Source: CAYFVU01 sp964346645 (GTDB lineage Bacteria; Spirochaetota; Spirochaetia; DSM-16054; Sediminispirochaetaceae). From it: a stretch of DNA of 22,420 nt. The notes under the pieces were generated by a model. It made no database searches and had not been told where the DNA came from. It saw only the letters and a program-made list of their open reading frames with translations. The DNA is taken from contig CAYFVU010000055.1 in NCBI GenBank assembly GCA_964346645.1, positions 1 to 22,420 of the forward strand, given 5' to 3'. Below, one piece after another: positions 7,710-13,774 of this stretch. The position numbers were made by a program, and so were the translations under genes. Each line of letters opens with the position of its first letter. Within the stretch, counting starts at the first letter, position 1.

Positions 7710-8507
7710 CTATTTCGTTCTTCTCTTACTGTCAACTACATAGGCGAGAGTCTCGGGGGTATTTGCCTTTACGTACCGCTCCTCCACGTGCTCGACGTAG
7801 ATCCGGAGCCGCTCCTCGATCCGCTCACGATAGTCGAGCACCTTCGAGATATAATCGAGGGTCATCTTGGGTGTGCCCCGCTCGTTGACCCGCCGTCTAC
7901 CGGCATTGTACATGGCAAGGGCCACTATTTCGTTTTCTCCGTCGTCGAGGCACTCGCTCAGGTAGGCGACGCCGTTTCGGGCATTCGTCTCGGGGTCGAA
8001 GAATTCCGCCTCCTCGAGCTCCGGAAAGGACCTGCTGTTGAGTTGAAAGAGTCCTCTGTCGACCGATGAGCGATTCTGATTTACCGCGCGCGGATCGAAG
8101 CTGCTCTCCGCCCAGACCAGGGCAAAGGCGAGCGGCGCGGGCACCTGATGCTCCGCCGTCTGCTCGAGTATGATGTGGGCGAGTTGTTTCGATCCGGCGA
8201 GCTCTTCGAAGAAGTGCACCGCCGCCTCCCGTGCCTTCGGATCGTCAATCCACACCTCTTTTTCCGCGAGCTGCAGCCGCAGCCCCTCGGTCAGAGTCAT
8301 CATTTCTCTATTCGTCTCGTTCTCGCGCTTCTTCTGTGTATCGGTTGCCGTACGTACATTCGACTCGTTCTGCCTGGTTTCGGTTTCCCGAAACTGATTG
8401 TGCGCCTTGCTGCCGGTGTCGCTGATGTTGGTGCAGGTAACGAGGAGCATCGACAACCACACGAATAATATCATTCGTTTGATATGCTTCCTCCCGTCTC
8501 GAAACAC
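7710..8507 (-). CDS. Lytic transglycosylase (SLT domain), probable lipoprotein
   Basis: This protein is predicted to cleave peptidoglycan glycan strands non-hydrolytically in the periplasm. The SLT fold is clear: the catalytic-Glu motif ALVWAESSFDPRAVN, then RGLFQLNSRSF, then the AMYNAG motif and a C-terminal helical segment. The N-terminus has a hydrophobic stretch (MILFVWLSMLLVTC) with Cys at a relaxed lipobox, so membrane anchoring is likely. A Gln/Asn/Arg-rich linker follows. The start is uncertain: GTG at 8507 (used here) gives a charged n-region, ATG at 8474 gives none, and TTG at 8537 lies at the edge of a possible minus-strand promoter. The strongest ribosome site (GGGAGG) sits just before an in-frame ATC. 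Divergent from the aldo/keto reductase. Confidence 0.85.
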   Translation of the reverse strand: MFRDGRKHIKRMILFVWLSMLLVTCTNISDTGSKAHNQFRETETRQNESNVRTATDTQKKRENETNREMMTLTEGLRLQLAEKEVWIDDPKAREAAVHFFEELAGSKQLAHIILEQTAEHQVPAPLAFALVWAESSFDPRAVNQNRSSVDRGLFQLNSRSFPELEEAEFFDPETNARNGVAYLSECLDDGENEIVALAMYNAGRRRVNERGTPKMTLDYISKVLDYRERIEERLRIYVEHVEERYVKANTPETLAYVVDSKRRTK

Positions 8508-8546
8508 GTTTACACCATGTATGGAGAAAAAATTCAAGTATACAGG

Positions 8547-8575
8547 TAGCCAATTCGGCCAATTTTCTCCATAGT
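8547..8575 (+). promoter_or_regulatory. Possible promoter of aldo/keto reductase gene
   Basis: TAGCCA (8547-8552), 17 bp, CATAGT (8570-8575). The predicted start falls at about 8582, the A of the ATG itself. It overlaps a direct repeat CCAATT-CGG-CCAATT (8550-8564) in the divergent region shared with the transglycosylase gene. Both boxes deviate from consensus, so confidence is low. Confidence 0.3.
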
Positions 8576-8581
8576 GGTGAT

Positions 8582-9517
8582 ATGAGCAGCGGTGAAACGC
8601 AGATCGGCCTCGGATGTTGGGCCTTCGGAGGAGATTACTGGAAAGAGCAGTCTCACAAGGAGTCGGTGACGACGCTCAGAGAGGCACAGCAGTACGGAAT
8701 TACACACTTCGACACCGCCGCCGCATATGGAAACGGCCGCTCCGAACAGCTCGTCGGCCAGCAACTGCGGCGGCGAGATACGATCACGATTGCCACTAAG
8801 GGGCTCTACCATCCTTCCAAAGATGTAGATGCGGGCATCCGCAAGAGCCTCCGACGCCTGCTCACCGACTACATCGACATCTACTACATCCACTGGCCGA
8901 AACCCGACATAGATCTGCGCCCCATGGTGGAGGCGCTCGAGGCGGCGAAACAGCGAGGCATCATCCGTCACATCGGGGTGAGCAACTTTACTCCCGAGCA
9001 GATAGAACCCCTGCTCGAGGCGGGAGAGATCGACTACTGCCAATTCGGCTACAACCTCATCTGGAGGATAGCGGAGAAGTCGCTCGTGCCCTTCTGCGCG
9101 GAGAGGGGCATTCGCATGGTGACCTACGGCAGCCTCGCCGAGGGTCTACTGACCGGAGAGGAGCGCCTCCCCTCTAACCTCCCCCCGGGGGACCCGCGGC
9201 GGGAGCTCGTCCCCGCCGAATCCGGCATCATAGACCGGACGGAGCGTACACTTCAGGAGCTCTTCTCGACCGCGGGGGAGATCGGCGTCAAACCGGCTCA
9301 ACTCGCCCTCATGTGGAACCTATCCCGCCCTTGGGCGGACACGGTTCTATTCGGGGCACGCACTCCACTTCAGCTTCGCGAGAACCTCCACGTCGAGGAC
9401 AGGTTTCACCGAGGCGGCCTGGGCCCGGAGACCGAGCGTCGTCTCGACGATATAACCGCCGATCTGAGCCGGATCTTCGCCGAAGACCAGAACATCTTCG
9501 GCCACCATCCGAGGTGA
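8582..9517 (+). CDS. Aldo/keto reductase
   Basis: This NAD(P)H-dependent oxidoreductase of the AKR superfamily has 311 residues and is cytoplasmic. The whole AKR tetrad can be read: Asp44 and Tyr49 in FDTAAAYGNG, Lys73 in ATKG and His104 in YYIHWPK. The family pattern GVSNF follows in IRHIGVSNFTPEQ, and a nucleotide-binding end appears in the C-terminal third (LFGARTPLQLRENL). It resembles the general sugar/aldehyde AKR branch, but the substrate cannot be told from sequence. The ATG is preceded by GGTGAT at poor spacing and by a possible promoter, so the mRNA may be leaderless. It ends three bases before the YigZ/IMPACT gene, which indicates cotranscription. Confidence 0.93.
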   Translation: MSSGETQIGLGCWAFGGDYWKEQSHKESVTTLREAQQYGITHFDTAAAYGNGRSEQLVGQQLRRRDTITIATKGLYHPSKDVDAGIRKSLRRLLTDYIDIYYIHWPKPDIDLRPMVEALEAAKQRGIIRHIGVSNFTPEQIEPLLEAGEIDYCQFGYNLIWRIAEKSLVPFCAERGIRMVTYGSLAEGLLTGEERLPSNLPPGDPRRELVPAESGIIDRTERTLQELFSTAGEIGVKPAQLALMWNLSRPWADTVLFGARTPLQLRENLHVEDRFHRGGLGPETERRLDDITADLSRIFAEDQNIFGHHPR

Positions 9518-9520
9518 GTC

Positions 9521-10138
9521 ATGCGGATACCATCCGACGAGGCGAGAGCCGAATTAGAGATCAAGAAGTCGAAGTTCATCGCCGTCGCCGGGGCAGCCTC
9601 CGGCCGCGAGGCGGTGAAGAAGGCGGTGTCCCGGCAGTGGGAGCTCGATCCGGAGGCGAGCCACATAGTCTGGGCCTTTCAAGCCGGAGAGCGGGGCGAC
9701 ATCTTCGGCATGAGCGACGACGGAGAACCGAAGAACACCGCGGGTCGGCCCGTGCTAGAGGTGATAAAGGGCAGCGGCATCAGCGATCTCCTGATCATGG
9801 TGGTCCGCTACTTCGGCGGTACCAAGCTGGGGACAGGTGGACTGGTTAAGGCCTACACGGAGGCGGCTCAAGAGGTGCTGGCCGTACTCCCCACCGAGGA
9901 GCGTCTCCTCAGGCTCCCCTTCTCACTCAGCCTCCACTACTCGCGCTATCGGCGCGGCAAGGAGCTCCTCGAGGAGGCCGGAGCCACGATAGATGAGGAG
10001 TCGTTCGCCGGTGAGGTGACGATACGGGGGTCCCTCCCCTCGCCGGTTGTCGGTGAGCTCGAGCGGAAGATCGCCGACCTCAGCTCCGGCGAATCCCGGC
10101 TCGAGATTACCGGAGAGGAGCACTACGGGAGGGGATAG
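9521..10138 (+). CDS. YigZ/IMPACT family protein (UPF0029)
   Basis: This 205-residue cytoplasmic protein carries the hallmark sequences of the YigZ/IMPACT family: KKSKFIAVA near the N-terminus, SHIVWAF at about 47-53, SDDGEP at 65-70 and RYFGGTKLGTGGLVKAY at 96-112. The C-terminal part fits the second, ferredoxin-like domain of bacterial members. Eukaryotic IMPACT modulates the eIF2-kinase GCN2; the bacterial role is not settled. The start is the ATG at 9521, three bases after the aldo/keto reductase stop, so the pair is probably translated from one mRNA. It converges with the NIF3-like gene. The 82-bp gap holds only G+C-rich direct repeats. Confidence 0.92.
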   Translation: MRIPSDEARAELEIKKSKFIAVAGAASGREAVKKAVSRQWELDPEASHIVWAFQAGERGDIFGMSDDGEPKNTAGRPVLEVIKGSGISDLLIMVVRYFGGTKLGTGGLVKAYTEAAQEVLAVLPTEERLLRLPFSLSLHYSRYRRGKELLEEAGATIDEESFAGEVTIRGSLPSPVVGELERKIADLSSGESRLEITGEEHYGRG

Positions 10139-10220
10139 CGCGGTAAGGGCAGCCCGGCGAGGCGAGAGAGTCGCCGCCCCGGCCCCGCTGCCGCCCGGGG
10201 GGAACGCTGCCGCCCCAGGG

Positions 10221-10541
10221 CTACAGGGACTCTTTGGTCAACGCCGGGATCAGATGGTAGGCGGGAACCTCGTACGGATGGGCCTCGAGAAGCGCATCGA
10301 CGACCTCGCCGGCGATCTCCCGCCGAAGGCTCACCTCCACCCTGTACTCCTCGGCACGCTCGACCTTCCCCGTCGAGCCTAGATACGGGTCGGAGCCTTC
10401 GAGGGGGCGGAACTGTCCGGTCCCCTTCACCTGCCAGCTGCAGCGGTCGTAACCGCCGAAATCGCCGGCACCGGCGGCAAAGAGAGCCTCTTTTACCTTC
10501 TCCACATGATCTTCCGGTACATACACGATGAGGATGTACAT
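10221..10541 (-). CDS. NIF3-like small protein (YqfO central-domain type)
   Basis: This 106-residue soluble protein resembles the PII/CutA-like domain inserted in YqfO/NIF3 proteins, which also occurs alone. It starts with a beta strand and helix (MYILIVYVPEDHVEKVKEAL). It then has AGAGDFGGYDRCSWQ, the GSDPYLGSTGKVE segment and the terminal AHPYEVPAYHLIP motif, which is the family signature. Function is unknown, although metal or ligand binding is suspected for the fold. AAGGAGG sits five bases before the ATG, an excellent ribosome site. It begins 64 bases after the lipase stop on the same strand and may share its transcript. Confidence 0.85.
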   Translation of the reverse strand: MYILIVYVPEDHVEKVKEALFAAGAGDFGGYDRCSWQVKGTGQFRPLEGSDPYLGSTGKVERAEEYRVEVSLRREIAGEVVDALLEAHPYEVPAYHLIPALTKESL

Positions 10542-10605
10542 ACAAACCTCCTTACCTTCGATGAGGGTATCTTCGATGACGATGCTCGCCGCTCCTCACC
10601 CATAT

Positions 10606-11823
10606 CTATGTTCGCCACAGAAGCTCACAGAGACTCCTGTAGAAATCGAGGAGCGATTCGTAGCCGGGCGGCGGCGTGCGGATGAGGGGCGGCACCACGT
10701 GGATCTGCCAGTGATCGTAGGGAAAGAGTTTTCCCATGTAGTTCCACACGCCCCTCTTCGGCACACCGTCGAAGTCCTCGATGCGGTCTTCCGAACCGAT
10801 CTTAGGACCGTCCATGGAACGAGTATTCACGATGCCGTCGTTCTCCCACCACTGAGAGGGCTCGCCCTCCGCAGCCTCCGGCAGCTCCTCTAGCGAGCCG
10901 ATGAAGCGGGCATTGGCGTACAGGGGAAGGTTCATCCCTTTCGCGGGCACGTGGTATCCGGTTTCCGGATCCGGGACGGTGGCACTGGTAGCCAAGGAGA
11001 AGTAATAGACCCGCGGAGAGGCCGGCGCACGCAGATTTATGCGGCGGGATCCTGCAGGCGAGAGGTCGTGGAAGGAGAGGTCCTCTATTTCCATCCAGAG
11101 CTCCTCGTCCACCGCCCTCCTCAGAAATTCGAGGAAGGTCTCTCCATCGGCCTTAGCCGTCTCCCAGTGGTCGAGCTGCAGATCTATCATCGGCTCCTCT
11201 CTGCGGGCGTTTGAGACGGCGAGCCACTTGGCAAAGAGGCGGCGGATGAATCCCACGTTCCGGTGCTGAGAGGTGAGGGTCGTCCCGTCGTGGGGCGTGT
11301 TGAGGCTGGTCACGCTCGCGATCCAGGATCGACCTCCCTCGAAGAGCTCGGAAGGCGGCCGGTCGCTGCCGCACGACCGCCCCGTACGGCGCGACCCCTC
11401 TTTCCCGCACTCCAACTCGGCTGCATCCCCCTCTTCGAGGAGCGATACGAGGAGCCGGGAGGTCTGTCCGCCCATGCTGTGACCGACAAGATGTACTTTC
11501 TTCGGCTCTCCCGTAGCAGGATCGGCCTCGCCCCACTCCGGATAGAGCCCCTCGTAGCTGCGCCCGTAGCGCGCGTGTCCCTGCCCCGCCGAGTGGGCGG
11601 CGCCGTAATCTACCCGCCCGCCCCGTATGGCGGCGTAGAGCTCGCAGGCGCGGTCCCAGTTCGAGGAGACGGGTCCTATACGGGCCGTGTAGACGGTATA
11701 GCCGAGTTGCCACAGCCTCTTCTCGAGATCCACCGCCCCTCCCCAGTAGGGAAGCCTGACGAAGGATTTCGCATCGAAGCCCATAAAACCGTACACGAGT
11801 ATGATCGGGTATCTGTTACTCAC
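10606..11823 (-). CDS. Family I.5-type lipase, no signal peptide
   Basis: This alpha/beta-hydrolase of 405 residues closely follows the Geobacillus/staphylococcal lipase pattern. Numbered from the GTG at 11823, the nucleophile is Ser116 (GHSMGGQ), and the acid and base are Asp329 (WENDGIVNT) and His371 (FPYDHW). The four zinc ligands of the thermophilic lipases also have counterparts: Asp57 (SSNWDRA), His77 and His83 (AAHSAGQGHAR) and Asp218 (LQLDHW). I chose GTG because GGAG lies eight bases before it and the protein then begins directly at the first core strand. Starting at the TTG at 11895 would add 24 residues that do not look like a signal peptide. Known relatives are secreted, so a cytoplasmic esterase is possible here. 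Divergent from buk. Confidence 0.9.
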   Translation of the reverse strand: MSNRYPIILVYGFMGFDAKSFVRLPYWGGAVDLEKRLWQLGYTVYTARIGPVSSNWDRACELYAAIRGGRVDYGAAHSAGQGHARYGRSYEGLYPEWGEADPATGEPKKVHLVGHSMGGQTSRLLVSLLEEGDAAELECGKEGSRRTGRSCGSDRPPSELFEGGRSWIASVTSLNTPHDGTTLTSQHRNVGFIRRLFAKWLAVSNARREEPMIDLQLDHWETAKADGETFLEFLRRAVDEELWMEIEDLSFHDLSPAGSRRINLRAPASPRVYYFSLATSATVPDPETGYHVPAKGMNLPLYANARFIGSLEELPEAAEGEPSQWWENDGIVNTRSMDGPKIGSEDRIEDFDGVPKRGVWNYMGKLFPYDHWQIHVVPPLIRTPPPGYESLLDFYRSLCELLWRT

Positions 11824-11842
11824 ATTACCTGCTCCACCGTAT

Positions 11843-11853
11843 CGTATCATACG
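11843..11853. promoter_or_regulatory. Palindrome CGTATCATACG, possible operator
   Basis: A perfect 5-1-5 inverted repeat (CGTAT-C-ATACG), preceded by a further CGTAT at 11838-11842. It lies 20 bp upstream of the chosen lipase start and overlaps a TATGAT on the minus strand that could serve as the lipase -10 box. Confidence 0.4.
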
Positions 11854-11868
11854 CAGCATAGTTCGGGG

Positions 11869-11879
11869 AATTGTCAATT
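11869..11879. promoter_or_regulatory. Palindrome AATTGTCAATT over both -35 regions
   Basis: A perfect 5-1-5 inverted repeat. On the plus strand it contains the -35 box TTGTCA of buk, and on the minus strand it contains a consensus TTGACA facing the lipase gene. The lipase-side -10 candidate is 20 bp away, longer than ideal. Confidence 0.4.
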
Positions 11880-11899
11880 TGCCAAAGGTACGCAATAAT
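11871..11899 (+). promoter_or_regulatory. Sigma70-type promoter of buk
   Basis: TTGTCA (11871-11876), exactly 17 bp, AATAAT (11894-11899); each box has five of six consensus bases. The predicted start is near 11906, leaving a leader of about 50 bases that ends in the strong ribosome site GAGGAGG (11941-11947). Confidence 0.6.
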
Positions 11900-11954
11900 A
11901 GGGGGAGAGCACGAATATAACTCGGTTCACAGAAGCCGTTGAGGAGGAAAAACT

Positions 11955-13025
11955 ATGGGAGAGATGGTCCTTGTCATAAACCCCGGATCTACATCCACGA
12001 AGATCGCCGTTTTTAACGGAGAGAATGAGCTGTTGAACGAGACGATACGCCACAACGCGGACGAGCTCGCGAAGTTCGATCAAATCACCGATCAGTACGA
12101 TTTTAGAACCTCGATCATTTCGAAGCAACTGGAGGAGAAGAGCATCGACCCCGCAGAGCTCGATGTGGTCATCGGCCGCGGCGGCCTGGTAAAGGCCATT
12201 CCCGGCGGCGTCTGGAGCGTGAACGAGGCAATGCTCGAGGATCTCGAGAAAGGGGTGAACGGTCAGCACGCGAGCAACCTCGGAGGCCTCATCGCCCACC
12301 AGATCGCAAAGGAGAGCGGAGCCCCGAGCCTCATCGCCGATCCCGTAGTCGTCGACGAGCTCCAGGACTGCGCCAGACTCTCCGGTCATCCCGAGTTGCC
12401 GCGGAAGTCGATCTTCCACGCCCTCAATCAGAAAGCCGTGGCGCGAAGAGCCGCCGACGAATTGGGCAAGCGGTACGAATCCTCACGCTTCATCGTCGCA
12501 CACATGGGAGGAGGCATTTCGGTAGGCGCACACCTCAACGGGCGAGTCGTAGACGTAAACAACGCCCTCAACGGAGACGGTCCCTTCTCTCCCGAGCGTT
12601 CGGGAGGCCTTCCCGCCGGACAACTCGTCGAGCTCTGTTTCTCCGGCAAGTACGAGCAGAAAGAGATCATGAAGATGATAAAGGGCAAGGGCGGATTCAT
12701 GGCCTACATCGGCACCGCCGACGGCAAGGAGGTCTCCGACCGAGCCGAGCAGGGCGACAAAGAAGCCGATCTCGCCTTCCGGAGCCTCGCCTATCAGGTT
12801 GCAAAGGAGATCGGTCTGCTGGCCCCCGTCCTGTATGGAAAGATCGACGGTATTATCCTGACCGGAGGCCTCGCCTACAACGAAAACCTCGTCACGCTTA
12901 TCAAGGACCGCGTGCACTTTCTCGCCAAGGTCTTCGTCTATCCCGGAGAAGGAGAGATCGAGGCGCTGCGCGATGCGGCTCTCCGCGTGGTAAGAGGAGA
13001 GGAGACACCGAAGGCGTACGAGTAG
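11955..13025 (+). CDS. buk: Butyrate kinase
   Basis: This enzyme interconverts butyryl phosphate and ADP with butyrate and ATP, and related enzymes also use branched short-chain acids. It is a cytoplasmic ASKHA-fold kinase of 356 residues, the normal Buk length. Key segments are the first phosphate-binding loop NPGSTSTKIAVF at 9-20, the glycine-rich VAHMGGGISVGAH loop, DGPFSPERSGGLP and the adenosine motif ILTGGLAYN. The pattern DVVIGRGG after the first third separates butyrate kinase from acetate kinase. GAGGAGG lies seven bases before the ATG. No phosphotransbutyrylase gene is adjacent, and the nearest partner is the divergent lipase gene. The role is probably ATP formation during amino-acid or acid fermentation. 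Confidence 0.95.
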   Translation: MGEMVLVINPGSTSTKIAVFNGENELLNETIRHNADELAKFDQITDQYDFRTSIISKQLEEKSIDPAELDVVIGRGGLVKAIPGGVWSVNEAMLEDLEKGVNGQHASNLGGLIAHQIAKESGAPSLIADPVVVDELQDCARLSGHPELPRKSIFHALNQKAVARRAADELGKRYESSRFIVAHMGGGISVGAHLNGRVVDVNNALNGDGPFSPERSGGLPAGQLVELCFSGKYEQKEIMKMIKGKGGFMAYIGTADGKEVSDRAEQGDKEADLAFRSLAYQVAKEIGLLAPVLYGKIDGIILTGGLAYNENLVTLIKDRVHFLAKVFVYPGEGEIEALRDAALRVVRGEETPKAYE

Positions 13026-13051
13026 AAGGGCTACTAAAAAAGCCACTGTTA

Positions 13052-13080
13052 TTGATTCTCGCCCCCAAATTTCTTATCCT
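13052..13080 (+). promoter_or_regulatory. Possible promoter of the BFN-UVR gene
   Basis: TTGATT (13052-13057), 17 bp, TATCCT (13075-13080). The predicted start is near 13087, about 22 bases before the chosen ATG. This argues against an upstream TTG start at 13052. Confidence 0.4.
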
Positions 13081-13108
13081 AAAGAACAGGGGGTCAGAAG
13101 AAGCATAC

Positions 13109-13753
13109 ATGTTGGTTGAAGCCGAAATTTGGACGGTAGCACGTACCGATCAGGGGAACGCAGTGCTCGTGAGGCCTCTCGGGGCGGAAGTGGCCGTTCC
13201 CATCTTCATTGGACAACTCGAGACCCAGTCTATTCTCATCGGAATGGGTAACGTGCCTATGCCGCGTCCTCTCACCCACGATCTCTTCATCTCTCTCTTG
13301 AAGGACCTCCACGCCGAGCTCGAGAGGATAGAGATCACCGCCCTCAAGGAGGGCACCTTCTTCGCCAAGCTGGTACTCCTCCAAAATGAGAAGAAGTTGA
13401 TAATCGACGCACGTCCGTCCGATGCGATGGGCATTGCGGTACGTAAAAAATGTCCTATTTTCATAGCCGAAGCCGTCGTCGACGAAGCGGGGATCCCCCT
13501 CAGCTCGATAACCGAACAGACCGTCGAAAAACCGGAGGAGCAGCCCGAAGAGGAGAAGAAGACCGGAGAGGAGGTCACTCCTGAGGAGATTCCCCCGGAG
13601 GAGATTACCGACACCCCGGAAGACGGAACTCCCGACACCGAGAAGAAGCGGCTCGAGCAGGAGCTGGAAAAAGCGGTCAACGAGGAAAACTACGAAGAGG
13701 CGGCGAAGCTTCGCGACAAGTTGCAAGAGCTCGACGACAAAGAGAATAGCTGA
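13109..13753 (+). CDS. Bifunctional nuclease (DUF151) domain protein with UVR motif
   Basis: This 214-residue cytoplasmic protein has two parts. Residues 1-130 form the BFN/DUF151 domain, with VEAEIWTVARTDQGNAVLV, LGAEVAVPIFIGQLE, RPLTHDL and the signature IDARPSDAMGIAVR; homologues have been described as having nuclease activity. A Glu/Pro-rich acidic linker follows (about 135-175). The tail is a UvrB/UvrC-type UVR helical hairpin (AVNEENYEEAAKLRDKLQEL), which in other proteins mediates protein-protein contact. BFN with a UVR tail is a known architecture in several phyla. I chose the ATG at 13109 because BFN homology begins there. It ends 21 bases before the GH13 gene, so the two are probably cotranscribed. 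Confidence 0.9.
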   Translation: MLVEAEIWTVARTDQGNAVLVRPLGAEVAVPIFIGQLETQSILIGMGNVPMPRPLTHDLFISLLKDLHAELERIEITALKEGTFFAKLVLLQNEKKLIIDARPSDAMGIAVRKKCPIFIAEAVVDEAGIPLSSITEQTVEKPEEQPEEEKKTGEEVTPEEIPPEEITDTPEDGTPDTEKKRLEQELEKAVNEENYEEAAKLRDKLQELDDKENS

Positions 13754-13774
13754 GTTCACCGAGAAGGAGTAGAC

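Noticed and set aside
10139..10220. G+C-rich convergent gap with direct repeat CGCTGCCGCCC (10186-10196 and 10205-10215)
   Set aside because: Only a 5-bp hairpin (CCCCG/CGGGG at 10183-10200) and no U-tract; not strong enough to call a terminator or functional repeat.
13026..13108. Terminator after buk
   Set aside because: The only inverted repeat is a 4-bp GGCT/AGCC stem near 13029-13044; too weak.
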